A stretch of DNA of 64,000 bases, taken from positions 248,001 to 312,000 of the forward strand of contig OZ248455.1 in the NCBI GenBank assembly GCA_965234335.1, in the 5' to 3' direction. Of the stretch, positions 7,974 to 17,055 are shown piece after piece; the first letter of the stretch is position 1, and each line of letters begins with the position of its first letter. This DNA is from Leadbetterella lacustris (GTDB lineage: Bacteria > Bacteroidota > Bacteroidia > Cytophagales > Spirosomataceae). The notes under the pieces are model-generated. The model was not told the origin of the DNA. It saw only the letters and a program-made list of their open reading frames with translations, and ran no database searches. The translations under genes were made by a program, and so were the position numbers.

Positions 7974-10913
7974 TTATTTTTTTACATCTACAGCTGTTAC
8001 TAATTTCATAGCGTCGCCGTCTTTCTCTAGACGTTTTTGCATAGCATCAACAACTATCGGAGCAGCAATAAACAATGATGAGTAGGTACCTACAATAACA
8101 CCAATAAACATGGCAAATATAAAGCCTCTAATGGTTTCGCCACCGAATATCAATAGAATCAACAATACCAATAGCGTAGCCACACCAGTTACGGCTGTTC
8201 TACTCAATGTACTGTTCAAGGCGTTATTGATAGTCGTTTCGATTGGCTCTTTGTTTGATCCTTTCTCTCTTAGGTATTCACGAATACGGTCAAAAATCAC
8301 GACAGTATCACTCATAGAGTAACCCATCAAGGTCAGTACCGCACCCACAAATGCTTGGTCAATGTCCAAGGAGAATGGCAAGATGCCGTTAAGGATAGAG
8401 AAGATACCCAATATAACCAATACGTCGTGGAATAGGGCTACAACTGCACCAAATCCAAAGGCCACGCTTCTAAATCTGATGTAGATATAAATGAACGTGA
8501 GTATCAAGGCGTAAAGTATGGCTTTCAACGACGACCAAATGGTATCGTTGGCAATAGTTGCACCTACTTTTGAGAAGGACATTACTTTGCCTTTGTTGCC
8601 ATTTACCGAAGCCACTACTTTGTTCAAATCAGCCGAGATTTGTTTCTCTACTTCTGGCTCGGTGTTATCTATTTTGTATGCCGATGTTACCATTACTTGG
8701 TCAAATCCACCGTAAGTTTTCACTTCGGCGTTTGAGCCAGGGAATACACCTTCTACCACTGCTCTTACTTCTTCAGTGTTTACAGTTTTTTCAAACTTCA
8801 CTACGAAAGTTCTACCACCTTTAAAGTCAACTCCCAATCCAAATCCTCTGATACCGATAGAAACCGCACCTGCCAAAATGATGGCAGCAGAGATGATGTA
8901 GAATACTTTTCTTTTCTTGATAAAGTCAATGTTAGAATCTTTGAAAAGTTTCTCTGTCCAAGCTGTTTTGAAGTTGATAGTTTTTCCTTTTTTGATGTTG
9001 TAGTCAAACAACAATCTCGACACAAACACTGCACAGAATAATGAAGTGAATATACCAATCAATAAAGTAGTAGCAAATCCTTTAACAAGGCCAGTTCCGA
9101 ATATCATCAAAATAACGGCCGTTATCAAGTTGGTTACGTTAGAGTCAATGATAGATGGCATGGCGTTTTTAAATCCATCGCCCACAGCCGTTATGAAGCT
9201 TTTGCCTGCGGCTAGTTCTTCTTTGATACGCTCATAAATAAGTACGTTGGCATCTACCGACATACCCACCGAAAGTACCAAACCTGCTATACCCGGCAAG
9301 GTCATAGTTGCACCAAAAGATGCCATAACTCCAAGAAGCAATACCAAGTTGACCAAAAGGGCAGCGTTGGCAATCCATCCTGCTTTGCTGTAATAAACCA
9401 TTACGAATATTAATACCGCAACAAGACCCAAAATCGATGACAAAACACCCGCACTTACTGCTTTAGCACCTACGGAAGCACCTACTGTAGCTTCTTCAAT
9501 GATGTTGGTTGGGGCTGGTAATTTACCGGCTTTCAAAACGTTAGCTAAGTCTTGTGCTTGTTCTACACTAAATCCACCTGAAATGCTTGAGCTACCGCCG
9601 CTGATTTCTTGGTTTACATTTGGAGCCGAATATACGTAGTTGTCCAAAATGATAGCAATGCTGTTTCCAACATTAGCACCTGTCATGGTTTTCCATTTTC
9701 TGGCACCAAGAGCGTTCATTTGCATGGTTACGTCAGGTTTTCCAGTCATTGGGTCATAGTCTTGTTTTGCATTTGTAATCACATCTCCCTCTATTGGAGC
9801 ATTTCCATGGTCTTTAACAGCATAAACAGGTACAACTTCTTCTTTTGTGGTAGGATTTTCTACTGGACTAACATCATACATAAAACTCAAGTTAGCAGGG
9901 AAAATTCCTTGTGCATCTGGGCGTTTCAAAACCGCGTTAAGTCTTGAAGTATCTTTTGATCTAACAGCCAAACCACCTGTTGGTGATGCTACGAAAATAT
10001 TAGCCATTGAGTTGGCATTTGCCAATGAATCGGTTCCTGTCGAGTCTGTCTTGGTTTTTAAAGCCGAAGCCAAACTGCTTTTTGAAGTATCTTTAGCTGC
10101 TATTTTGTTTTCTGTAGTCTTAATTTTTGACTCAAGATCTATTTTGGTCAACAAAGCCGACAATGCCTCCATAGAAGGATTGATTTCTTGAAGGCTGTAC
10201 ACCTCACAAAATTCTAACTTTGCTGCTCCTGATAATAATTTTCTTACCCTTTCTGGGTTGTCAATACCTGGTAATTCTACCTGAATACGGTTGGTTCCTG
10301 GTATTTTAGAAAGATTAGGGTTGGCTACACCAAACTTGTCCACCCTTGTTTGGATAACTTTGTAAGAACGATCAAACGCTCCGTCAACCTCAGCTTTTAC
10401 ATATCTGATAACTTCTGCATCAGATGAGTTGAGATTTAGAACGTCTCTATTTGAGGTATTAGAGAAAATAGAGGCCAATTTGGTGTCTTTGGCTAATTTC
10501 CTGTATTCTGTCACAAACAAATCTACGAAGTTTGTGCTGCTAGTTACGGCTGCTTTTTTAGCAGCATCTACCGCTATGGCTACTCTTGGGTCACGCGAAC
10601 CTTTGGCCAATGTCTTTATGATTTCGGTAGGAGAAACCTCCAATATCACGTGCATACCGCCTTGTAAGTCAAGTCCAAGTCCAAGTTCTTGCTTGCTTAA
10701 TTCCTCTAATGTAGAGCCTAGAAATACATCTTGCTTCCACAATGAATCCAAGTATCTCTGTTTTTTGCTGGCATCTAACTGCCCATCTTTGCCTGTTGCA
10801 TAAGCTGCGGCTTCTTTTCTGATGTCGTTAACTTTCCATGTTCTTACCAAGTAATAAACACTTATTAGAGAGAAAACAACAAATAGTACTAATATACCTA
10901 ATCTGTTTTTCAT
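7974..10913 (-). CDS. secDF: Protein translocase subunit SecDF (fused)
   Basis: A 979-residue fusion of SecD and SecF, as is usual in Bacteroidota. SecD starts with a membrane anchor (residues about 5-23) and the LGLGLDLQGGMHVILEV motif; a long periplasmic P1 region follows, interrupted by a Lys/Ser/Asp-rich linker (about 255-300), then the VLSVGMSVDANVLIYERIKEEL motif of the TM region. SecF starts near residue 655 with FKDSNIDFIKKRKVFY, then GVDFKGG and GYSMSDTVVIFDRIRE. SecDF uses the proton gradient to help pull proteins through SecYEG. The gene is monocistronic to judge from the terminator downstream. Confidence 0.97.
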   Translation of the reverse strand: MKNRLGILVLFVVFSLISVYYLVRTWKVNDIRKEAAAYATGKDGQLDASKKQRYLDSLWKQDVFLGSTLEELSKQELGLGLDLQGGMHVILEVSPTEIIKTLAKGSRDPRVAIAVDAAKKAAVTSSTNFVDLFVTEYRKLAKDTKLASIFSNTSNRDVLNLNSSDAEVIRYVKAEVDGAFDRSYKVIQTRVDKFGVANPNLSKIPGTNRIQVELPGIDNPERVRKLLSGAAKLEFCEVYSLQEINPSMEALSALLTKIDLESKIKTTENKIAAKDTSKSSLASALKTKTDSTGTDSLANANSMANIFVASPTGGLAVRSKDTSRLNAVLKRPDAQGIFPANLSFMYDVSPVENPTTKEEVVPVYAVKDHGNAPIEGDVITNAKQDYDPMTGKPDVTMQMNALGARKWKTMTGANVGNSIAIILDNYVYSAPNVNQEISGGSSSISGGFSVEQAQDLANVLKAGKLPAPTNIIEEATVGASVGAKAVSAGVLSSILGLVAVLIFVMVYYSKAGWIANAALLVNLVLLLGVMASFGATMTLPGIAGLVLSVGMSVDANVLIYERIKEELAAGKSFITAVGDGFKNAMPSIIDSNVTNLITAVILMIFGTGLVKGFATTLLIGIFTSLFCAVFVSRLLFDYNIKKGKTINFKTAWTEKLFKDSNIDFIKKRKVFYIISAAIILAGAVSIGIRGFGLGVDFKGGRTFVVKFEKTVNTEEVRAVVEGVFPGSNAEVKTYGGFDQVMVTSAYKIDNTEPEVEKQISADLNKVVASVNGNKGKVMSFSKVGATIANDTIWSSLKAILYALILTFIYIYIRFRSVAFGFGAVVALFHDVLVILGIFSILNGILPFSLDIDQAFVGAVLTLMGYSMSDTVVIFDRIREYLREKGSNKEPIETTINNALNSTLSRTAVTGVATLLVLLILLIFGGETIRGFIFAMFIGVIVGTYSSLFIAAPIVVDAMQKRLEKDGDAMKLVTAVDVKK

Positions 10914-11027
10914 AAATAATGATTGTATCCTTTTCCCAAAAGAGGATGTTTAATTGAAAATATGGCACACCGGGACATTGTGCTTTTTATGATTTAAAAG
11001 CTAAGAATTACGAAATGAAGATAAATT

Positions 11028-11369
11028 TCAGGGTGCGTTAATGGCAATGTGATGCTCAAAAAGCTTGTCGAAATATGAATTTCTAAAAAATACGAAGACT
11101 GGCTTTATAAACGGAGCATTTTGCTCGTAGCCAATTATAAAGTTTTGATCAAATACCAACTGTAATTCCTCGAAAGAGAAATCATACGTAGGTACTACAG
11201 ACTCGTGGCTGATTTGCTGAATTATAGGAGTTTCTTTCTCTTTTTTATCCTTTTCTGAAGAGTCGGACTGAGGCAGAGGAACATAACTAGCCGAAGCCAC
11301 GTGTGCTGAAAACACACTCACGAGCATTAAAAGCCCGATAATCTTCGATATGATATTGTTTTTTCTCAT
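11028..11369 (-). CDS. Small secreted protein of unknown function
   Basis: From ATG 11369 the product begins MRKNNIISKIIGLLMLVSVF and has a clear signal peptide ending near AHVASA. The mature part (about 90 residues) starts with a Ser/Lys/Glu-rich stretch and then an aromatic-rich segment (YDFSFEELQLVFDQNFIIGYEQ). The frame extends upstream to 11423, but the signal peptide argues for the internal ATG. I do not recognise the family. It lies between secDF and a lipoprotein gene on the same strand. Confidence 0.6.
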   Translation of the reverse strand: MRKNNIISKIIGLLMLVSVFSAHVASASYVPLPQSDSSEKDKKEKETPIIQQISHESVVPTYDFSFEELQLVFDQNFIIGYEQNAPFIKPVFVFFRNSYFDKLFEHHIAINAP

Positions 11370-11445
11370 TTTAGAAGTACAAAAGTACAAAACCTTCAAA
11401 GAAAAAGTCAAGAAATGTGCCAAAAATTAATATTTCTAGGAAGCC

Positions 11446-11931
11446 TTACTTTTTTACCGACTTCACCAATGCCTTTTTCGACATCATAATGAAACCCAAG
11501 TCTTTCTTACAGTTTTTATAAACCAATGAATTCTCTTGGATTGGGAAACTGTATAAATAAAGCGTATCGTTGACTTTCTGTATATTATCGCCGATTATCT
11601 GTTTCTGTTCTTTACTGTATTTGTAGGCTTCAAGTATTTCTCCAATTTTACCATTTTTCAATTCTTCTGCTGTTACCAAGCTCAAGTCTATCAATTCTAC
11701 TTCAGTGCCTTCCAATGTGATTTTGTCACCACATTCTATATTGAGGTTGCCGTTGAATTTTTCGGAAATAGACTTTCCCAAAGTGTTGGCCTTGTCAATG
11801 ATTTCCTCTTGGTTTACTTTTTTTATTTTGTAGTCTGACATCAACTGTTTCACTTCAGCGGTGTCCACACGTTTTACTTGTCCGCAAGATATTAGACCGA
11901 AAATAAAAAATACAGGAACTATGTTTTTCAT
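11446..11931 (-). CDS. Putative lipoprotein of unknown function
   Basis: 161 residues starting MKNIVPVFFIFGLISCGQ, a short lipoprotein signal with lipobox L-I-S-C at residue 16. The mature part is lysine- and glutamate-rich with helices around 27-60 and 85-115, and one later Cys near 140. It somewhat resembles short periplasmic sensor-like lipoproteins (DUF3365-like), but I cannot confirm this. It ends 4 bases after queA stops on the same strand, so it may share queA's transcript. Confidence 0.7.
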   Translation of the reverse strand: MKNIVPVFFIFGLISCGQVKRVDTAEVKQLMSDYKIKKVNQEEIIDKANTLGKSISEKFNGNLNIECGDKITLEGTEVELIDLSLVTAEELKNGKIGEILEAYKYSKEQKQIIGDNIQKVNDTLYLYSFPIQENSLVYKNCKKDLGFIMMSKKALVKSVKK

Positions 11932-11935
11932 AAAA

Positions 11936-13132
11936 CTAGGGTATTAAAAGACTTGAATCCCCAAAACTGAGAAATCTGTAATCGTTATTTAGTGCTTCCG
12001 AATATATCTTTTTCCAGTTATTTTCTCCTACAAAAGCGGCTATCAACATCAAAAGTGTAGAAGATGGTTGATGGAAATTGGTCATCAACGCTTTACAAAT
12101 CTTAAATTTATAGCTCGGAAAAATCATGATTTCAGTTTGACCAATTACTTCTTTCAAATTATGCTTTTCAAAATATGAAAGTACTGCTTTTAAAGCATCT
12201 TTGGTCGTAATCTCGTTTCTTTCTTCATAAGGGAATAGTTTTTCTATGAAGAAATTGGTTTTTTCGTTTTCAATCAATTTTACACCAAACCAATACAAGC
12301 TTTCAAGCGAACGCATGGATGTCGTACCAACTGGAACCACAAACCCATGGTTTTCTAATAGACTTTCAACAAATTCTTTTGAAAAAACCAGTTGCTCGTT
12401 GTGCATAGGATGCTCCACGGCGTTTTCGGTTTTTACGGGCATAAATGTACCTGCACCCACATGAAGGGTCAAAAAACTTTTCACTATTCCTTTTTCTGCT
12501 ATTTTTTCAAAAACGGAATCGGTAAAATGTAAACCTGCGGTGGGAGCTGCCACGGCACCTTTGTTTTTGGAATATACTGTTTGATAGTTTTCTATGTCTC
12601 TTTCTTCTGAGTCTCTGTTGAGGTATGGAGGAAGTGGGATTTTGCCAAAGGCTTCTACCAATTCGCTGAAACTTTCTTCCGAGTTCCAGCTTATTTTGAC
12701 CTCGTCTCGATCTCGATTTGCAAATGAAGCTTGTATCGAAACAGTTTGATTGTTCACTTCAACTTCGGCTTCAAGAATTTCGGTTGTTTTCCACTTTTTT
12801 TTGTTACCAATCACACACTCCCAAACACTCTCTTTCTTGGCTTCCATTGCCAAAGAAATCACAGTACTTGGGCTTACAGGATTTAGCAAAAAAACCTCTA
12901 TAATGGCTCCCGTTTCTCTTTTGAAAAACATTCGTGCGGGAATTACTTTGGTGTTATTTAGCACCAAATGGGTGTTTTTTGGCAATATATCTACAACATC
13001 ACTGAAACGATGATGCGACATGTTTTCCTGATTATAAACCAAAAGCTTTGAGCTATCCCGTGGTTCTACAGGATATTTGGCTATACGTTCGTTGTCTAAT
13101 ACGTAGCTGTAATCTGAGATTTTGATCTGCAT
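11936..13132 (-). CDS. queA: S-adenosylmethionine:tRNA ribosyltransferase-isomerase
   Basis: 398 residues. QueA moves the ribosyl part of SAM onto 7-aminomethyl-7-deazaguanine in tRNA to make epoxyqueuosine. Family landmarks: YxLDxxRIAxYPxxPRDxSKLLV at the N-terminus, 'NNTKVIPARMF', 'GAVAAPTAGLHFT', 'HVGAGTFMPV' and the C-terminal 'TNFHQPSSTLLMLIAAFVG'. The ATG at 13132 shares its A with the TGA of the upstream membrane-protein gene, so they are coupled. The frame could extend one codon to a TTG, which is unlikely to be used. Confidence 0.97.
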   Translation of the reverse strand: MQIKISDYSYVLDNERIAKYPVEPRDSSKLLVYNQENMSHHRFSDVVDILPKNTHLVLNNTKVIPARMFFKRETGAIIEVFLLNPVSPSTVISLAMEAKKESVWECVIGNKKKWKTTEILEAEVEVNNQTVSIQASFANRDRDEVKISWNSEESFSELVEAFGKIPLPPYLNRDSEERDIENYQTVYSKNKGAVAAPTAGLHFTDSVFEKIAEKGIVKSFLTLHVGAGTFMPVKTENAVEHPMHNEQLVFSKEFVESLLENHGFVVPVGTTSMRSLESLYWFGVKLIENEKTNFFIEKLFPYEERNEITTKDALKAVLSYFEKHNLKEVIGQTEIMIFPSYKFKICKALMTNFHQPSSTLLMLIAAFVGENNWKKIYSEALNNDYRFLSFGDSSLLIP

Positions 13133-13632
13133 CAATCCTCTGGGGTTGGGTTAGAAAAAAGTAATCGGAGCGGAACAAAGAATAAAAGTATCATAAGAAC
13201 AAAGACTCCAAAAATAAGCAACCAATTGTAATTGAAGTCTAACATTTGGCCCTTTTGCGAATTGATATTGTTCAAACCTAAAATCACAAATATCAAATAA
13301 GTGTTTACAAACGCTAAAAAAGCTGAAAACCAGCCCGTTATTAAAGTTCGCAAAGCAGTTGGTTCGTTGGCCCATGCACTGCTAGAGTTCAATCCTTTAA
13401 AATCGATTTTTAAAAGAAGTCCTTTTAGTAAATCCATCAGAATATTTATGGCAAACACAACACCTACTGTCCAATAAAAAAACTGCTGTTTGTTGATAAA
13501 TCTGTTGGGGTAGCCTTGGTCGTCGTGCCCAATAGCAATGGAATCTGGTAAGTTTGTGTAACAAAAAAGAATAACGGCAGTGATGATAATCACGGAGGCA
13601 ACCCTCCAAAACTTAAAAAATATATTTGTCAT
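13132..13632 (-). CDS. DUF1648-like membrane protein
   Basis: 166 residues with four predicted membrane helices (about 10-28, 48-68, 98-118, 135-155). Between helices 1 and 2 is LPDSIAIGHDDQGYPNRFINK, the LPxxIxxHxxxxGxPxR pattern of DUF1648-type proteins. The function is unknown; related proteins occur as parts of transporter or sensor membrane units. It precedes queA with a one-base overlap, probably only a shared transcript. Confidence 0.75.
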   Translation of the reverse strand: MTNIFFKFWRVASVIIITAVILFCYTNLPDSIAIGHDDQGYPNRFINKQQFFYWTVGVVFAINILMDLLKGLLLKIDFKGLNSSSAWANEPTALRTLITGWFSAFLAFVNTYLIFVILGLNNINSQKGQMLDFNYNWLLIFGVFVLMILLFFVPLRLLFSNPTPED

Positions 13633-13752
13633 ATTGAGACTTTCGAATAAATGTATCTAATTTTATTCTTTTATAATTAAACTTTTGTCTTGTCGAAATG
13701 TTTCACAAAGGTAGGGTAGAAGGTCCTGCATATTTATTAAATTGAAGAAAAA

Positions 13753-14301
13753 ATGTCAAAAATTTATACAAAAACAGGCGACAAAGGTACCACCTCGCTA
13801 ATTGGTGGCACGAGACTGCCGAAAGACCACATAAAAATTGAAGCCTACGGAAGTGTTGATGAACTCAACGCCTGGATTGGCGTATTGGCTGACGCACCCG
13901 AGAACAAGGAACGAAATGCTTTTTTGAAGGAAATTCAGGACAGGCTCTTTACGATTGGGGCTGAATTGGCCTCAGAGACAGATCAAAACAAGAAAAAACT
14001 GCCTGAACTTTTCGAAAGCGACATAGAGGTTTTAGAAAAAAAGATGGACTTGTATAATGATGTTATTCCCACACTGAGAGCTTTCGTCCTTCCCGGTGGT
14101 CATTCTTTGGTTTCTTTTGCTCATGTGGCACGAACCGTTTGCCGAAAGGCAGAACGTCAGGTTATAACTTTGTCACACAATGAAGAAGTTAATCCTTTGA
14201 TTATTAAATATTTAAATAGACTTTCGGATTATCTTTTTGTGCTTTCTAGGAAAATCACGCAAGAACAAAACGCCCCTGAGATTGCTTGGAAACCGAGGTG
14301 A
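13753..14301 (+). CDS. PduO-type cob(I)alamin adenosyltransferase
   Basis: 182 residues. It adds the adenosyl group of ATP to cob(I)alamin, making coenzyme B12. The family's N-terminal ATP loop TKTGDKGTTSLIGG is present, followed by EAYGSVDELNAWIG and the arginine-rich motif VARTVCRKAERQV near residues 119-131; it ends with the usual KYLNRLSDYLFVLSR. Its product is the cofactor of the methylmalonyl-CoA mutase encoded at 48.9-53.5 kb in this window. It is divergent from the DUF1648-like gene, with a 120-base shared upstream region. Confidence 0.95.
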   Translation: MSKIYTKTGDKGTTSLIGGTRLPKDHIKIEAYGSVDELNAWIGVLADAPENKERNAFLKEIQDRLFTIGAELASETDQNKKKLPELFESDIEVLEKKMDLYNDVIPTLRAFVLPGGHSLVSFAHVARTVCRKAERQVITLSHNEEVNPLIIKYLNRLSDYLFVLSRKITQEQNAPEIAWKPR

Positions 14302-14640
14302 ACTCCGTATATTCATTGAACACGGATTTTACGGATTGGTCCGCAGCGGCGGCCGCACGGACAGGCTTTTAATTAATCATATTTTTATAATTGAAAGCTA
14401 AGACACAAAGACGCCAAGTAATAATCATTTCTTGGTGTGTCTAAAGTCACAGTCAAAAATGTTTCAATATGATCATTTCGATATATTTCGTCAAAGTTCT
14501 GCTTTAGCTTTTTTTGAAATCTAACACGAATGTTTTGAAGTAAAATTCATGAAGCTTTGTTTTTTGGTCTTATTTAATAGACGTTCGCCTTGGTACAATC
14601 CGTGCGACCGTCGCTGCTGTTCAATCCGTGTGCCCAAAAA
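14302..14640. repeat. Repeat-laden intergenic region with a long inverted repeat
   Basis: No gene was seen. CAGCGGCGGCCGCACGGA at 14344-14361 (containing a NotI site, strikingly GC-rich here) pairs inverted with 14599-14616, matching at 16 of 18 positions; both arms are flanked by copies of CACGGATT. Between the arms, at 14394-14421, is an AAAGCTAAGACACAAAGACGCCAAG-type repeat (written here only as a type), seen also at 53.5 and 63.6 kb. The region lies between the end of the adenosyltransferase gene and the convergent CBM9-like gene, so it may also work as a two-way terminator. Confidence 0.55.
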
Positions 14641-15276
14641 TCACTCCACATTCAAGAATCCAAATCTTTTTGGTCGATGGAAAGCTGGCGATTCGCCTGA
14701 TAGTGTAGAATTCCAGCATACAAAATCACAAGTTTCAGCATCGCAGGCCCAGTTGGCATCTGCGTGAGATTGATTTGAGCGAATGCGGTAGAAGTTAATT
14801 CTGTATTGTCCTTTGGCGTCTTTGCCAATCAATTTCCATGGTATAGATAACTTTCCATTCCAAGAATTTGAAGATTTTGCCGTCTCGTGTATGATTCCAG
14901 CATCTTCGTGAGCTATCATTCCCTCCAAAGTCTGGGTTTCTTCTCCTAAGCTTGGGTTATTTATGGTACCCACCCAGAGAGCGTTGTTGGGGTTTATTTC
15001 TATTTCCAAATAATGTTTGGAGTCTTGGTTTCCGGGACTAATAAACACCTCAAAAACTTCTTGGTTGTACAGTGGGTCGTTGTGAACCGTCATATTGTTT
15101 TGCTCAACAAAATCGTCTTGTAGACAATCAAATGTAATGTGTAGGTATTGATTATCAGATTTTATAGAAACATTGGTTTCAAAATCAGCGGCTTTGCCAT
15201 CGGTAGAGTGTTTAAAAATTGGGTTTAGATTTACCGGTACTCCGTTGTTTGTTAGGGTTATTTCTTGGTTGGCCAT
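14641..15276 (-). CDS. CBM9-like carbohydrate-binding protein
   Basis: 211 residues from ATG 15276 (MANQEITLTNNG). The jelly-roll pattern of CBM9-like proteins is visible: 'QYLHITFDCLQDDF', 'YNQEVFEVFISPGNQDSKHYLEIEINPNN', and the C-terminal 'YRINFYRI...ACDAETCDFVCWNSTLSGESPAFHRPKRFGFL'. Stand-alone proteins of this type are common in Bacteroidota; the ligand is presumed to be a sugar. The frame extends upstream to 15360 with a hydrophobic stretch that lacks basic residues, so it is a poor signal peptide; the true start is uncertain. Confidence 0.8.
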   Translation of the reverse strand: MANQEITLTNNGVPVNLNPIFKHSTDGKAADFETNVSIKSDNQYLHITFDCLQDDFVEQNNMTVHNDPLYNQEVFEVFISPGNQDSKHYLEIEINPNNALWVGTINNPSLGEETQTLEGMIAHEDAGIIHETAKSSNSWNGKLSIPWKLIGKDAKGQYRINFYRIRSNQSHADANWACDAETCDFVCWNSTLSGESPAFHRPKRFGFLNVE

Positions 15277-15373
15277 TGTTGTTTTTTTTTTGCTTAAATC
15301 AATTTGTAGAAAATTGGTCTGCAAAACTATAAAAAAAACAAGGGAATGACTAAAAGCCATAATATTCTATTTT

Positions 15374-15526
15374 TTAGAGTATGATTGATAAGTTTTTATT
15401 GCCAAACTGAAGTTGAAGGATATTTCCTTTGCTCATTTGCGATTTGGTCAATTCAAATTTACCATTATTCTCAATCAATTCCCGCAAGTTCTCCTTTGTA
15501 TTTTTTTCTTTTATGAGTATTTTCAT
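15374..15526 (-). CDS. Possible 50-residue small protein
   Basis: ATG at 15526 to TAA at 15374-15376 gives a Lys/Glu/Asn-rich product beginning MKILIKEKNTKENLRELIEN and ending LSIIL. The composition resembles a real cytoplasmic small protein, and it fills an otherwise empty gap between two same-strand genes. No family is recognised. Confidence 0.4.
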   Translation of the reverse strand: MKILIKEKNTKENLRELIENNGKFELTKSQMSKGNILQLQFGNKNLSIIL

Positions 15527-15601
15527 GGGTGATATGTATTTTTAATATCAGGAAAAATAACTTCTGGATATTTTACCTTCCAGAAGTTTTAGGTTTTATG
15601 C

Positions 15602-16222
15602 TCATTTACCCTTTCCTTTTCTACCTTTTTCCTTCATAGTAAGCTCGTTTAAGAAAACGCCCGAGGCGTTAAAACCTAACATTAATTTTGTTCCATCGGC
15701 TTTGGTTACCAATACCCCGTATTTTCCGTCGCTTGATTTTCTAGCACTGTTAATTTTAGAGCCAGTATAAGTAGTAGATATATAAGAAGTTATGCTCGTT
15801 GGAAGCTTAGCTACGTCTATTTTTTCGCCACCATGGCCTTTACCCGATACTTCTTTGACAAATTTTCCAGCAGCATCAAACAATAAACCTTTGTGGGTGC
15901 TGTTGCTCAAAACAATGTGCACTGCAAATTTTCCAGAGTCTGATTGAGCGGCACGTTTGATAGTGGCACCTACATAGTTAGTTGAAATATAAGAGGTTAC
16001 ACTTGTCGGTAATGCTGATGCCTCTATTTCTGTCATGTCGTGCTTTTTGCCATGTCCATGTTTGCCACCATGGCCTGAGCTATCGGCAGTGGCCAAAAAC
16101 ATAAAATCGGCATACGCAGAGTCGTCAGAAGTTTCGTTTGGTGATAGTCCGAGGTTTTCGCATGATGTAAAACCTACCATTGCACTAAAAAGAGCCAGAA
16201 TTAATACTTTTAAATTTTTCAT
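15602..16222 (-). CDS. Lipoprotein with two PepSY-like domains
   Basis: 206 residues. The N-terminus MKNLKVLILALFSAMVGFTSC is a lipoprotein signal with Cys at 21. After a His/Gly-rich linker (HGGKHGHGKKHD) come two similar units of about 60 residues, each starting LPTS[VI]TSYIST.Y.G and ending with a glycine turn followed by K/N-E; these are PepSY-like (BLIP-fold) repeats typical of Bacteroidota periplasmic lipoproteins. A second His/Gly/Lys-rich linker (KGHGGEK) separates them and the tail is lysine-rich. The role is unknown; the His-rich linkers could bind metal (inference). Confidence 0.82.
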   Translation of the reverse strand: MKNLKVLILALFSAMVGFTSCENLGLSPNETSDDSAYADFMFLATADSSGHGGKHGHGKKHDMTEIEASALPTSVTSYISTNYVGATIKRAAQSDSGKFAVHIVLSNSTHKGLLFDAAGKFVKEVSGKGHGGEKIDVAKLPTSITSYISTTYTGSKINSARKSSDGKYGVLVTKADGTKLMLGFNASGVFLNELTMKEKGRKGKGK

Positions 16223-16476
16223 AAGAAATAGAAAATGATTTGATGTTGAAACAGTAAGAACTTCTTACAAGTAAATTTTTACCATGGAATATTTGTTTGA
16301 TTTAGAAAATCCGAAAAGGTTTAATGGCCTTTCAGAAATACTATACGGTTTGTTTTTTTTTTATGTTGCCTTGGCTTGAAATAAATATTTTAATTACCTA
16401 GGCAACGATTCCTATCTGCAATTGCGTATACATTTGTATAAATGAGAATTCCAGTATAATATAAAAGAAAGCCTTT

Positions 16477-17055
16477 GTGATATTTAAAAGAAACAAATCT
16501 TTTGACTTGCTGAAAGTGTTGGAAGGATGTAGGGCAGGCAGCGGGTCGGCTCAAAAACATCTTTTCGAACATTACTATGGCTTGGCTAAAAGGATATGTT
16601 TGCGATATGCCGGGTCGAGCGACGAAGTCGACGAAATGGTGAACGATGGTTTTTTGAAGGTTTTTGCTAAAATAAAAATGTACGACCCCAATCAGTCTTT
16701 TGAGGCGTGGTTTCGGACGGTTTTGGTGAGAACATGTATAGATTATTATCGGCGTAACAGTCCAAAAGTAAGTTGGATTGACATCCAAAATGCCCCGCCA
16801 ATCGAAAGTAACGACGGGCTTATTGAACGGATGTCGGCGGAAGATATATTGGAGTTGGTTCAAAAACTTCCTCCGTCTTATCGAATGGTCTTTTCGCTCT
16901 ACGTGGTCGAAGGGTACTCTCATGCCGAAATAGCCGAGATGCTCAATATCAATGAAGGTACGTCAAGATCGAATCTTGTGAAAGCAAGACACAAATTGCA
17001 AGAATGGGTAACGCTATATTTAGATGAAAATATAAATCAAAATAATCATGTCTGA
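16477..17055 (+). CDS. RNA polymerase ECF sigma factor
   Basis: 192 residues from a GTG start. Region 2 is seen as 'HLFEHYYGLAKRICLRYAGS' and 'DEVDEMVNDGFLKVFAKI' with 'FEAWFRTVLVRTCIDYYRR'; region 4 as 'LPPSYRMVFSLYVVEGYSHAEIAEMLNINEGTSRSNLVKAR'. This is the common Bacteroidota ECF layout. The next gene overlaps it by 8 bases and encodes a membrane protein with a cytoplasmic N-terminus, most likely its anti-sigma partner. Confidence 0.95.
   Translation: MIFKRNKSFDLLKVLEGCRAGSGSAQKHLFEHYYGLAKRICLRYAGSSDEVDEMVNDGFLKVFAKIKMYDPNQSFEAWFRTVLVRTCIDYYRRNSPKVSWIDIQNAPPIESNDGLIERMSAEDILELVQKLPPSYRMVFSLYVVEGYSHAEIAEMLNINEGTSRSNLVKARHKLQEWVTLYLDENINQNNHV

Noticed and set aside
10965..10990. Hairpin GCACA...TGTGC followed by T-run
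   Set aside because: The stem is only 5 pairs and the T-run is on the plus strand, where no gene needs termination.
16390..16923. 177-codon minus-strand frame
   Set aside because: Antisense to the ECF sigma factor gene, which has clear region 2 and 4 motifs.
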